NCBI RefSeq assembly: GCF_040939455.1
Contig: NC_134109.1
Coordinates: 52,542,001-52,606,000, forward strand
Direction: 5' to 3'
From: Microcebus murinus
Taxonomy: Eukaryota; Chordata; Mammalia; Primates; Cheirogaleidae
DNA length: 64,000 nucleotides
The notes beneath the pieces are model-generated. The model did no database searches, was not told where the DNA came from, and saw nothing but the letters and a program-made list of their open reading frames with translations. Positions within the stretch are counted from its first letter, which is position 1; every line of letters begins with the position of its first letter. Shown piece after piece: positions 33,963 through 49,669 of the stretch. The position numbers and the translations under genes were made by a program.

Positions 33963-36900
33963 AACATCCTCAGTAAACCATGCAAACAAATATTTACCAA
34001 CAGGATTGATTCTTCCAAATATTGTTTACAGCAGGCAGCCAAAGTATATTTTTATATATTCTGGCAAGAGAATCTTCAATTGTAATGATGTATTTATAAA
34101 ATATATTAAATAAAATATTCCTTCTAAACATCTCCTGCAAATGCTAGGTTCATAGAAGGTATTCAATAACTAGTTGTTTAATCAAAGAGAATTGAACTGC
34201 TGAAATATAAAATAAATAAATAAATTTTAAGGACGTCTTGGAAATTTGAGAGTGTGTCTTCTTGACACCAAACAGCCAGTTAAACTAATTTTTATTTCAT
34301 CACCATGTTGTTGGCCTGGTGCAGACATGCAGACACAATCTATGTCTATTGTTTCCATTTTCAATTCACCCCTTATGCCTCATTAGGCTTGCAATAGAGA
34401 AAAGGCTAGCACAAAATAAAGCTTAGATCAATCATTCCTCTATAGGCCAGAGCAGGCAAAATCAATCACTGTCCATTCAAGTGGTTCTCAGCTATTGACT
34501 TCAAAGTTTCCTGAGTTAGAGGTTACTGTACACTTAATTGCACTGAGGTTGAATGTTTGTGCTTCAGCATATTCCTTAGCTATCTTTAGAGAATACACCC
34601 TACTACATCTCTATTATTTTTATATGTGAATTGATGAAGGTCAGGAATCTTTAACCTGTGATTACAAACTTGATAATAATACCCCCAAAGCATTTATGTA
34701 TAACTTTTACATAGAAATTCCTACTAGTTTGCCGAGAAATGTATAGGTTTCAGTTTCAAATCTATGGCATATTGACTTTTAGAAAGCTCTAAATATTAAC
34801 CATTAATATCTCCAAATAATGAAAAATTGACCACAGCCATGAGAATAAAATTCTTTGAAAAATGTGAAATATATCTGATTTGCATGGACACATTTTTAAA
34901 ATTTCACTTTTCCTACAATAATAATTATTAAATCTAATAGTTAATCATTGTTACAAAAATATTCAACATATTAATAATTATGTCTAATTTCCTGCTTTAC
35001 ACATAGTAGGCACTAGGCATTATGACTTTAAACAGGCTGTTTTTGAGTATTAAAATTTGTTTTTTTAAGCATGCCCTCTGCTCAGATATAGAACACTATT
35101 GGCATATGCATCCTGTTAGTCATGCTTGTCTTTATATGGTCTTAGAAGGCAGCCAAAACTGTGATCTTCCAACTCAAATCCTACGGGCTTGAAAAATATT
35201 AAATTTAATGCCTCCATTAAAAAAATCATTTAGAAGAGTACAGAATGAGTCAATTTATCAGTTAAAATTTTTGGTAAATTAAAAGTTGTATGTAGTGGTT
35301 GGTCAAATGTTGAATCTGATAGTTTGTTGTTTTAAACAAACAAAAAACTGAATATTGTTACAGTCTAGAAGCCATAGAGTATATAACATTCTAAAATTCA
35401 AATAGGACATGTTTTCATAAGTTAGAAACCAGGAAAGAAAGTGTCCATAACTAAAGCAAAAGCAAATGAAAATGATAGAGCTGAATGTTCAACTTCCCAT
35501 GATAAGAATTTCTGAAGATTTTATTATGAAATTAAAACAATGACTATTTAATGAGATCTTAAAACAAGTCAATCAAAAATATTTAAAGTATCAAAGTAAA
35601 GGTAACACTATAATGTATTGACCCTGTAATATAATTTCCTTCAAGAACAGAAGAAAAGACCAATAATTCTGTATGTAGCATGTTGTTATTGAATATTCTG
35701 ACATTTATCTTATTCACAAATCCTTTGTAATGCTTAGGAACAATTACAACTTCAAAAACAAATAAAATTTTGAAAACAATTTAAAAATGTATCCCAATGT
35801 TGCTAAGTCTAAATACTCAATCAGAAATCCACGCTTATTGATACACACAAAAAAACGAGAAACCAGAATGTGCCATGTTTTAGTGTTTCTCAAAACCAAA
35901 TGTACTATTTTGTACTCTTGACACATTTTATATCACTGTGGTTATCAAATGCTTTCCTTAAACATGTTCTGATATTCCAAGGTAAAGTTTTACTATAGTT
36001 CTCTCTTCCTGACACCAAAAAAGAGGCAGCTGTTTGATATCACAGATATATGATAAACAATCTTTTAGTGATCACCCATTCTGTTACTATAATAAAAGTA
36101 ATTTATAATATTTGAACAATATTAAAATCAGGAAAATATATAACTTTAAAATGTTTCATTTTATGAGTTCTCAAAAAGAGTATATTATTTTGCAATGCCA
36201 AAGAGAGCACCTCTTAATTTTGCATAATGAATATGTAAGTAAAGGATTTTTATAACTTTGGTGATATTCTTAATTGCTTTTTGATTTTTTGATTTTCTCT
36301 CAAAGTGTGTCTCTAAATATAGAAAATTAAAATTGTCCTTACTCCACTTGATGTGCAAATTCAGCAACAGATTTTCAGTTTCTTTTCACTTTATATTTTA
36401 TATGATTCTTTTATAGTTCATGAATTTTCTCAAAATCAGTTGATATGTAATTTTCATCTTACTTAGGTAACTCCATACTAAAATAAGCTTACTTAATTAT
36501 AAGAAATAATTAGTATAGTAAACACTTCCAGAATTATACAATCAAAATGTTTATTTTTATAGTCAAAGAGAAATGTATTTCTGAATGAAATACAAGTCAA
36601 GGTTAAACCAATGAGTTGGAAAACATTTCATAAAGAAATGTTTTCTTTTTTAAATTCATTGTAATCCATCATTTGCATACATTTACCATAAATAATATAT
36701 ATATGAATTCATGAATTTAAAATATAAACATTTCTTTGTTAAATAGTAATCTTTTAAAAATATGAGTTACATTTATTCTTGACCTTTGTACTACTCTCAT
36801 TTTTTTTTTCTCTTCTATTGATAATCCTAACTCTTGAAATATAATACGTAAAGGATACTTGGATTAGAGAGTGAGATAGTCATTGAGATTTGTGTACATT

Positions 36901-39043
36901 CAGAGCTTGGCCAAGTCTAAAACTTTAGTCTAAAATTTTTACATGATGAAGATTTTTACATTTCTATTACGAACAGCATCTTCTTTGTAGCTACATACCC
37001 TGTTTACTTTCATTCATTGAATACAATAATTTCTCACATATGAGAGAGCAACTAACTTATAAATATTTTCAGCTTTTAATTTATTTCTATTTTTATATGA
37101 TAGTCACAATGATAGAAATTTTAAGTCAATTTTAAAATTGTGCCTTCTTTATGTAAGATCTTGAATCAAAGTCCAAATATTTAAACTATATTAATGGGCA
37201 TTATTAGTACTAGCAAAGTATTCTGTTCCTCTGGCATTCCTGAGTTGAAGTGAACACACACGTATAGTCTCACCCTAAATAAGCTATTGGGACAGAAAAT
37301 GTATATTTTAAAAGTTTAGTGCTTTAAAATTGTTTATTTTGTTGTCTATTTTTTTTGCCTCCAGTTTTCTTATTTTGAGAATCAAGATCTTATTAAATAA
37401 AGGTCATAAAATGATCTTCTGGATCTTTAAAAGAGTAATAATAACATCATAGGATAAGTTAAAATTAAAGAAAATTTGATATGTACAATACCAGGTAGAA
37501 GAATAGCTCATGCTTGATAGCATTTACTTAACTTGATGATAATTATAACAAAATGCTTGATAAACTGTGTGCCTGCAAACACACTGTTAAGAGAATCAAA
37601 ACTATCTAAATTAGCATGATTTTACTTTTCCAGGAAATTCTTGCCTAGGAAGATAATATTGCAGTAACAAATTGATTCAGAAACTTCCTGAAAATCTTCT
37701 TATCTGAACAGGTTCTTTTACTGGCTTGCCTTCTTGGCCTAATGAATCACACAATCAAGCAAACTATTCTCTTATCAAATGACTACTCATTAAGACTCCT
37801 TCAAAACCATCACCAATTTGTCTACCAACTCTCATATATTATATCATGAATTTTGAATTCTTGCATCGAAAGATGCACCCTAAATCAAAGTCTGATTCTT
37901 ATAAATACCTACCTTCAACCTTTGACACTACTAAGATCATTCATGTGGTATTTCCATTACTGTAAGAAGTAACTTCATGTTAGTGTAATCAACCGCTTAT
38001 TTTTGTTTTATGATTTTTCTGTATACCAGCAATGAACAGCATGAACCACAAAATATAGTATTGAATTATAATCAGAAGCATTATATGACCATGAATCCAT
38101 ATTGATATTAATAAATTTTTATAAAATGGATAACTGGAGAGAAAAGACAAATCTTCCATGCATTAATACAAATGTTTCTAATAATTTATGCAGACACTCC
38201 ACCCTCGAGGTAGAGCAAGACTCCCCAACTCTTAAGTGTGGACTTCACGTCGTGGCTTCCTTCTAAAGAGTACAGCATGGAAAGGAGGAAGAATGAGTAC
38301 CTGTAAGTAGAGAAATCTGGCAAACACAGTTAGGAGATTAAGGTTAACATTTACATTGATAAATCTTGCTGATCACATATAACCTTGATATGCTGGGATG
38401 AAACTAGCCTCTTACCTCCGTGGTCTTCCTCCTAAAAACTCATAGTCCCATTCTAACAATGATAAAAATATCAGGCAAATCCCAAAGGAAATCTTAAAAA
38501 TAAAAAAAGAGAAAGGACAAAAAATATTCAAAGTACTTTTTGAAGTAGTTTGAAAACTTTATTAATCTAACATGATAGCTTTTATTTTCTTCTATTTTAT
38601 ACTACTCATAATATACATTTTGGAATTAGAAAGCAGTCAATATAAAGCCTCAGTTATGGCTATATTTTGACTGCTTAAAATATCTATACTATAAAGCAAT
38701 TACATGTAATTTACAGGTCACTATATTTCTAGAATAGTAAAATATTTTAGAATATGAAATATATTAAGTTCCACCTAATTTTGAAGAATTAAATGTCTAT
38801 TTGCTTTAATTCAATGAACTTCTAATGTATGTGTGGTAATCTGGAAATACTCTTGTCTGAAATTTCTTTTTAATACATGAATAGCACCAACATTTTTATT
38901 CTCATAGCTATTAAACACAATGTTATTTTTCATACTAGCACTGTTTAATTCCTTTTATGTCTACTTTTTTTCTCCCAAAATAACTTAGCACAGTATGATG
39001 ATTTCTACTTGAGGTTAAGTTGCTCAGTTTAATAATCTACTGT
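33963..39043. other. Five kilobases without gene or recognisable repeat
   Basis: The longest unassigned stretch. Strongly AT-rich, with only short frames (35744-35926, 36185-36367) lacking domain features. No Alu, young L1 or DNA transposon end was recognised. An A-rich 'aaataaataaataa' run lies near 34208-34222. Confidence 0.5.
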
Positions 39044-39061
39044 AAAGAAATACATTTTTAT
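39044..39061. repeat. Target-site duplication of the large L1, left copy
   Basis: 'aaagaaatacatttttat' (18 bp) recurs exactly at 43181-43198. Confidence 0.97.
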
Positions 39062-39442
39062 CCCAGATCTATTCCAGATATCGATGCTTCTGTTCTTGTG
39101 CCAGTACCATACTGATTTAAGTACTATTGCTTTATAGTAAAGTTTGAAGTCAGGAAGACTGATGCCACCCAGTTTGTTCTTCTTACTTAAGATTGCTTTG
39201 GCTATACGAGGTTTTTTCTGGTTCCATACAAAGTGCAGAATTATTCTTTCTAGATCTGTAAAGAATGCTGGTGATATTTTGATGAGGATTGCATTAATTC
39301 TGTAGATAAGTTTAGGTAAAATTGGCATTTTAACGATATTGATTCTACCAATCCATGAACAAGGTAGATTTTTCCATCTGTTTAAATCATCTGCAATTTC
39401 TTTTTTTAGTGTTTCGTAGTTCTCCTTGTATAAATCTTTCAC
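39062..39442 (-). pseudogene. L1 ORF2 fragment downstream of the reverse-transcriptase catalytic core
   Basis: The minus frame from 39442 gives about 127 L1 residues, then 10 host-derived residues after the element edge at 39062. It contains the conserved '[10 protein letters not shown]' and '[11 protein letters not shown]' type blocks of the region after the palm domain. It continues the 416-residue frame upstream after a break of about 30 bases (stop and frameshift near 39471). Part of the inverted 5' segment. Confidence 0.9.
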
Positions 39443-39470
39443 AGCTTTCGTTAAGTATACTCCTAGATAT

Positions 39471-40721
39471 TTAATTTTCCTTAGGGCTATAGTAAAGGGT
39501 ATTGCATTTTTTTATTTGAGTTTCTGTTTGATGGTTCTTGGCATATATAAATGCTTCTGATTTGTGTATATTGATTTTATATCCTGAGACTTTACCAAAT
39601 TTATTTATTAAGTCAAGGAGTCTCTTGGATGACTCCATGGGGTTTTCTAGGTATAATATATCATCAGTGAAGAGCGAGAGTTTAATCTCATCTGCCCCCA
39701 CTTGGATACCCTTAATACCCCTCTCTTGTCTGATTGCTATAGCTATGACTTCGAGTACTATGTTGAATAGGAGAGGGGATAGTGGGCATCCTTGTCTGGT
39801 TCCGGATTGAAGCAGGAATGATTTCAATTTTTCCCCATTTAGGATGATATTAGCAGTGGGTTTGTTGTAAATGGATTTGATAAGTTTAAGGTATGAACCA
39901 TCTATGCCTATTTTGCTATGAGTTTTTATCATAAAGGTATGTTGGACTTTATCAAATGCTTTTTCTGCATCTATTGCCAGAATCATATGGATTTTGTTCT
40001 TGATTTTATTTATGAAGTGTATTGCATTTATAGACTTGCGTATGTTGAACCAGCCTTGCATCCCTGGGATAAAGCCCACCTGGTCGTGGTGAATTATTTT
40101 TTTGATGTGCTGCTGAATTCTGTTTCCTAGAATTTTATTTAGGATTTTTGCATCTGTATTCATGAGGGATATTGGTCTGTAATTTTCTTTTTTTGTTATG
40201 TCCTTTCCTGGCTTTGGTATCAAGGTGATATTGGCTTCGTAGAATGAGTTAGGAAGGATACCATCTTTCTCAATGGTGTTGAATAGTTTCTGTTGTATAG
40301 GTATGAGTTCATCTTTGTAGGTTTGGTAGAACTCTGAAGTGTAGCCATCGGGTCCAGGACTTTTCTGTTTGGGGAAGTTTTTAATTACTGCTTCAATTTC
40401 TGAGCTTGAAATTGGTCTATTCAGGAGATCTGTTACCTCCTGGGTGAACTTAGGGAAGTTGTATATATCCAGGAATTTGTCCATTTCATCTTCGTTCTGT
40501 AGTTTTTGGGCATATAGATTTTTATAGTAATCAAATATAATGTTTTGTATTTCTGTGGTGTCTGTTGTGATCACTCCTCTTTCATTTCTTATTGAGTTTA
40601 TTAGAGTCTTTTTCCTTTGAGTCTTTGTCAATCCAGCAAGAGGGCTATCAATTTTGTTTATCTTTTCAAAAAACCAGCTTCTGGTTTTGTTGATCTTTAG
40701 GATAGTTCTCTTGTTCTCCAA
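39471..40721 (-). pseudogene. L1 ORF2 reverse-transcriptase domain, 416-residue open frame
   Basis: Best-preserved coding remnant in the window. Conserved reverse-transcriptase blocks occur in order: '[13 protein letters not shown]' (about residues 119-131), '[19 protein letters not shown]' (about 181-199), '[14 protein letters not shown]' (about 211-224), '[13 protein letters not shown]' (about 248-260) and '[18 protein letters not shown]' (about 308-325). The catalytic box reads FTDD (near 351) where L1 normally has FADD; both aspartates are kept. It ends early relative to full-length ORF2p (about 1275 residues in human) and lies inside the inverted segment, so it is dead as a retrotransposon. 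The start Met is only the first Met after an upstream break. Confidence 0.92.
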
Positions 40722-40751
40722 TTCATTCAGTTCCGCTTTGACCTTCGTTAT

Positions 40752-40985
40752 TTATTTTCTTCTACTAGGATTGGAAGTTGTTTGCTCTTCTTTTTCCAGT
40801 TCCTTGAGTTTTTTCATTAGGTTGTCAGTATCTAAGCTTTCTGTTTTTTGAATGTGAGTGTTAATTGCTATTAGTTTTCTTCTCAGGTAAGCTTTTGCTG
40901 TATCCCACAGGTTTTGGTAACAAGTATCACCATTATCATTTTGTTCAAAGAAATTCTTGATTTCCCTCTGAATTTCTTCCTTCAC
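40752..40985 (-). pseudogene. L1 ORF2 linker between endonuclease and reverse transcriptase
   Basis: The 77-residue minus frame contains 'NLWDTAKAYLRRKLIAIN' and 'LEKEEQTT', the conserved segment following the endonuclease domain. It is cut off from the reverse-transcriptase frame by a stop near 40752. Confidence 0.88.
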
Positions 40986-41120
40986 TCAATAATTTTTCAA
41001 TAATATATTGTTTAGTTTCCATGACTTTGTGGGGCGTTGAGTGTTTCTGTTGGAATTGAACAGTAATTTTATACCATTATGGTCGGAGAAGATACAAGGC
41101 ACGATTTCTATTTTCTTGAA

Positions 41121-41480
41121 TTATTTGAGATCTGATTTGTGGCCTAGGATGTGATCAATTTTGGAGAAGGATCCATGGGCTGCTGAGAAGAATGTAAATT
41201 CAGCTTTATTCAGGTGAAATGTTCTATAGAGGTCTGTCAGACCTTTTTGGTCCAGGGCTTTGTTCAGGTCCATTATTTCTTTGCTTATTTTCTGTTCGGA
41301 GGATCTATCCAGATCATTCAAAGGAGTGTTGAAGTCCCCTGTTACTATGGCAGTGTTGTGTAACATGGTGTTTAGATTAGACAAGGTTTGTTTTATGTAA
41401 TTGGGTGCTCCTGCATTGGGTGCGTAGATATTCAAAATTGTTAAGTCTTCTTGTTGGATTTTCCCTTTCACCATTATCAA
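41121..41480 (-). pseudogene. L1 ORF2 endonuclease domain fragment
   Basis: The 119-residue minus frame carries endonuclease motifs: 'LTILNIYAPN' (near 14), 'GDFNTPL' (near 48, with the catalytic Asp and Asn) and 'SKIDHI' (near 106, with the conserved Asp and His). The N-terminal part with the glutamate motif and the C-terminal 'SDH' motif lie outside this frame. Upstream bases to about 41640 are endonuclease too but contain stops. Confidence 0.9.
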
Positions 41481-42136
41481 ATGGCCTTCTTTACCTTTTT
41501 TACCTTTGTTATTTTAAAGCTTATGTTATCTGCAAATAGTATAGCTACCCCAGCTTTCTTTTGACTTCTGTTTGACTAGATGATAGCTTTCCATCCCTTG
41601 ATCTTCAGCCAGAAGGCATCTTTGTGGGCTAGATGTGCTTCCCATCAGTATATGGCAACCTAATATTTGATAAAGAAGACAAAAATATGCAATGGGGAAA
41701 ATAATCCCTCTTCAGTAAATGGTTCTGGGAAAACTGGTTAGCTACATGCAGAAGATTGAAACAAGATCCATATCTCTCACATCTTACAAAAATTTACTCA
41801 AGATGGATAACAGACTTAAACCTAAGACATGAAACCTTAAGAATCCTAGAAGAAGACACTGGGAAAACCCTATCAGACATTGGTCTAGGCAAAGAATTTT
41901 TAAGGAAGAGCCCCAAGGCAATCGCCGTTACATCAAAAATAAACAAATAGGATCTCATCAAATTAAAAAGTTTCTGCACAGCTAAGGAAACCATCACTAG
42001 AGCAAATAGACAACCCACAGAGTGGGAGAAAATATTTGTTCTCTACACTTCTGATAAAGGCCTAATAACAAGAATCTATCTAGAACTTAAAAGAATAAAC
42101 AAGAAAAAATCAAACAATCCCATCAAGAAATGGGCA

Positions 42137-42781
42137 ATGGAAATGAACAGAAACTTCTCCAAAGAAGACAGAATAATGGCCTGCAAACATATAAAAAAAT
42201 TCTCAACTTCTCTAATCATCAGAGAAATGCAAATCAAAACCACAATGAGTTACCATCTAACACCAGTGAGAATGGCTTGTATCAAGAAATCCCAAAACAA
42301 CAAATGCTGGCGAGGATGTGGAGAGACAGGAACACTCCTACACTGCTGGTGGGATTGCAAATTAGTGCAACCTCTGTGGAAAAGAATATGGAGATACCTC
42401 AAACAGCTAGATATAGAAATACCATTTGACCCAGCAATAGCATTGTTGGGCATCTGCCCGAAAGAGCTGAAGACATTCTACCATAAAGACATCTGCACCT
42501 GAATGTTTATGGCAGCACAATTCACTATTGCAAGACCATGGAAACAACCCAAGTGTCCGTCAATTCATGAGTGGATAACTAAAATTTGGTATATGCTCAC
42601 AATGGAATACTACTCAATTCTAAGAAATGACAGTGAATTAGCACCATTTATGCTATCCTGTATTAAGCTTAAACCCGTTATCCAAAGTGAGGTGACACAA
42701 GATCAAGAAAACGGGCTCCACATCTACTCGCCATCAAATTGGTACTGTCTGATTAAAACTATGGTGCTCAAATGGGGATAG
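42137..42781 (+). pseudogene. L1 ORF2 C-terminal domain, broken by a CpG-decay stop
   Basis: Frame 42137-42502 encodes '[14 protein letters not shown]...' with the cysteine-rich cluster ('[18 protein letters not shown]', about residues 51-68). A TGA at 42500-42502 stands where sister copies (15586, 32600) have an Arg codon, consistent with CGA to TGA decay at a CpG. The frame continues unchanged in 42503-42781 to the usual region near the ORF2 end. Together they form the C-terminal segment that binds RNA and is needed for retrotransposition in active L1s. Confidence 0.9.
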
Positions 42782-43180
42782 TGCCCACTAGGGTTTGGGG
42801 AAGGGGAGATACACATCTTAGGGTTGTGGTGAGCATAGTGTGGGGGGGGGAGGGAATACATCTAAACCTTCCAAGGGAAAGGCTAAGATATACAATGTAA
42901 CCCAAAGGTCAAAAAAAAGGGGGGGGGAACAAACAAACAAACAAACTTTTATCGGGTGGTGGGCAAATGGGAGGGGGAAGGAGGGGAAGAATTTATACTT
43001 ATAAAATAGGGCGATGAGCACCACTTGAGAGTAGGACATGCTTGATGTTTTGGTAAGGCGGGGGTGGTGGTGGTGGGCATGGGGAGGAATGGCAGGGGCA
43101 ATGTATGTAACCCTAACAATATTTGTACCCCCATAATATGAAAAAATAAAAAATTAAAAAAAAATAAATTAATTAAAAGA

Positions 43181-43198
43181 AAAGAAATACATTTTTAT
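43181..43198. repeat. Target-site duplication of the large L1, right copy
   Basis: Exact 18-bp match to 39044-39061. Confidence 0.97.
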
Positions 43199-43936
43199 TT
43201 TTAATTTTCATTTTCTTTTTATTTTTTAAATAAATTTAGCTGATATAAGTTGAATTCCACTACATGGATATATTATATAGTGGTAAAGTCTGGGCTGTTA
43301 GTGTACATATCACCTGAATAGGTAATTTTTCATCCCTCCTCCTTTCTTTTTTGAGTTTCTAGTATCCTTTATATCCTTCTGTATATTCTTGCATAGTGAT
43401 AGTTTAGCTCTCACTTATAAGTGAGTACATGTGGCATTTATTTTTCTGTTCCTGAGTTACCTCACTTAGGATAACAGCCACTAGTTCATCCAAGTTGCTG
43501 CAGAAGACATTATGGCCGTGTGGTAGTCCATAGTATATGTATTCCATGATCTTTATCCACTTATCAGTTGATGGGCACTTATGTTGATTCCATATCTTTG
43601 CAATTGTGAATTGTGCTGTGATAAACATACACATGCAGGTAACTTTTGATATAATGATTTCTTTTTCCTTTGGGTAGATATCCAGTGGTGGGATTGCAGG
43701 ATTGATTGATAGATCTACTTCCAATACTTTGAGAATTTTTCATAATGATCTTCATAGATGCTGTACTGATTTAAATTCCCACCAACAGTGTATAAGCATT
43801 CCCTTTCATGACATCTGTGCCAGCGTCTATTGTTTCTTGACATTTTAATAATGGCCATTCTGATAGGGTATCTCATTGTAGTTTCAATTTGCATTTCCCT
43901 GATGTTTAGTGATGTTGAGCATTTTTATAGTTGTTG

Positions 43937-43988
<52 letters not shown>

Positions 43989-44175
43989 TATGTGTGTGTG
44001 TGTGTATATCTTTTTGAAAAATATCAGTTCATGCTACTTTTTGATGTTTTTATTTTCCTTGATGATTTCTTTGAGTTCCTTGTAGATTATGGATGGTCTT
44101 TTGTCAGATATATAATTTGGAAATATTTTCTCCAATTCTTTAGGCTGTCTATTTACTCTGTTGTTTTTATCACCT
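43199..44175 (-). mobile_element. Old L1 (L1MA/L1PB-like), 3' UTR and ORF2 C-terminus
   Basis: Reverse-complement L1 landmarks: 'ggtaaagtctgggctgtta' near 43283, 'cacttataagtgagtacatg' near 43413, 'ttgcaattgtgaattgtgctg' near 43598, 'cccaccaacagtgtataag' near 43778 and 'ttgcatttccctgatg' near 43888. The minus frame 43724-43404 is a decayed C-terminus. A TA expansion splits it at 43940. It lies immediately right of the young L1's duplication. Confidence 0.85.
43940..44008. repeat. (TA)n/(TG)n compound microsatellite
   Basis: Over 20 consecutive TA units from 43940, then CACATATATA and about seven TG units to 44006, inside an old L1. Confidence 0.95.
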
Positions 44176-44741
44176 CTCAAGTGATATTTATAACATATTT
44201 TATTTCTATGAGGTCATTTTTAGAGACAACACCTTTCCCCATCATGTCATGTTTAATTCTATTTTCATCTTTGTTTTAACCAGAAATATGATGGTTTTAT
44301 TCAAGAATAACAAGTTGTTTGAAAATTAAGAACAAATTATTGACTTAGAAAATCCACAATAACATTTTAATAATGGGTATCATTCCCACTTTGTCTTAGT
44401 TTCTCATCTCTATACTGCAGATACATTGCCGAAACCTCATATAGGTTACCACCAATGCTAGGTAGCATGTTTACTCACAGAGTGGGGACTATTATCGTTA
44501 ATTCTTCCCCACATTGCTAAGGATTTAGATCCAATATTAAGCCCTACATAGCAGGCTGTTTTAAGATCCCAAATTGGCACAATATTGTCAATAGTAAAAT
44601 CAGATCTTAAAGGCATTAATATTACTATTTGAAACACATTGGCTTGGATACCATAAAACTAAAAAAAAAAAAATTATATAGTTCAAAAATGCTTAGGAAT
44701 AATTCAGTACCTCAAAGACACCTTAAATTTATTAATAATTG
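44176..44741. other. No gene or assignable repeat seen
   Basis: AT-rich sequence between the L1 and the MLT1-type LTR. Confidence 0.5.
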
Positions 44742-45245
44742 GTGTCTGCCAAGTAGAATAATGGCCCTTCAAAATATGTCTGAGGCCTAATTCCTGGGAG
44801 CTGTGAATATGTTACTTCATATGGTGAAGAGACTGTCAATTTGATTGCCTTAAGGACATACAGATGGGGAAAGTATCCCAGATTTTCCAGGTGCCCAATC
44901 TAACTAGATGAATTTTTAAAAGCTGAAAACATTTTTTGACTGTTATGGCAGGGGAGGCTGTAATATAGAAGAATGGTCAGAGAGATGCAATAATGCTGAC
45001 TTTGAAGAGAGGGGTAATCCTCAGCCAGTGAGTGGATCCCTTAAAAGCTTGAAAAAGCAAAGAAATGGATTCTTCAAAGAGCCTCCAAAAAATAACAGAG
45101 TCCTGCCAGTACCTTGATTTTAGCCCAGTTGACTTGTGTTGACTGTCTATGGAACGTTAAGATTATAAATTTGTATTGTATTAGGCCATAAGGTGTGTGG
45201 TAATGTGTTAGATAAGCAATAGAGTACTAACCCAGAGTCTAAAAT
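44742..45245 (+). mobile_element. MLT1-type (ERVL-MaLR) LTR, about 0.5 kb
   Basis: LTR blocks in order: 'gtagaataatggcccttcaaaatatg' territory near 44753, 'ttcctgggagctgtgaatatg' near 44791, 'agtatcccagattttccagg' near 44872, 'gccagtaccttgattttagccca' territory near 45105, 'taaatttgtattgtattagg' near 45167 and 'ggtaatgtgtta' near 45198. This is the arrangement of a MaLR LTR read 5' to 3', with the R-region polyadenylation area near 45165. No internal viral genes follow. Diverged, as expected for an ancient solo LTR. Confidence 0.8.
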
Positions 45246-45613
45246 AGGATTCATGGCTTTACACTCAAAACCTGTCCTCTCACTGCTCTCTTGCTTATGC
45301 AAGGCATTGTTTATACCCTTGACATTTATTTTCTTCACTATATTGTAAACTTCATGAAGTCAAGACCAATTTGCTCACCGTTTCTCCTCATTTGACCTTA
45401 TGAAAGTCAAGTAATATTGTATGGACTTCATTTATCTCAACATAGTCATATGATTATTAATAATATTTATCTGTTTGAAGACATGAGATTGAAAGTAAAT
45501 GTTTATTGAAGTCTCTTTAAAGCCTAATATGTTTGCTTTCATGTTAGGAATATGTTTTGAGCTAGTAATGTGTGCTTTTTTATGGGGCCTGGGTAACACG
45601 AAGAAATAAGGAA
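45246..45613. other. No gene or assignable repeat seen
   Basis: AT-rich sequence up to the mariner-like MITE. Confidence 0.5.
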
Positions 45614-45699
45614 TACGAGGCCTATCCGGAAAGTATCCAGCCATTGTCAATATAATGAGGACAGTTATATGGCTGAATGCTTTCCAGACAGCTCTTGTA
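45614..45699. mobile_element. Mariner-like palindromic MITE, 82 bp between TA duplications
   Basis: Two near-complementary 28-base arms (45616-45643 and 45670-45697) beginning 'cgaggcctatccggaaagta' and, in reverse complement, 'caagagctgtctggaaagca' face each other around a short spacer. A TA dinucleotide flanks both outer ends (45614-45615, 45698-45699), the Tc1/mariner target duplication. Size and structure are like the 80-bp primate MADE1 element, but the sequence differs. It encodes nothing; a transcript would fold into a long imperfect hairpin. Confidence 0.75.
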
Positions 45700-49308
<3,609 letters not shown>

Positions 49309-49318
49309 CTCATTTTTA

Positions 49319-49659
<341 letters not shown>

Positions 49660-49669
49660 CTCATTTTTA

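Larger units (their letters stand above)
39062..43180 (+). mobile_element. Large young L1 with 5' inversion (twin priming), 4.1 kb
   Basis: One insertion bounded by a perfect 18-bp duplication. The 3' part (about 41640-43180) is plus strand: ORF2 C-terminal half, 3' UTR with G-rich runs (42840-42853, 42919-42927), 'tacccccataatatg' near 43126 and a mutated A-tail. The 5' part (39062 to about 41640) is inverted and runs, on the minus strand, from inside the endonuclease domain through reverse transcriptase. The inverted part ends near '...ggaatagatctggg' and the plus part starts near 'cccatcagtatatgg', nearly adjacent positions in ORF2, so little was lost at the inversion joint. The 5' UTR, ORF1 and the start of ORF2 are absent. 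Stops and frameshifts make it inactive. Confidence 0.96.
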
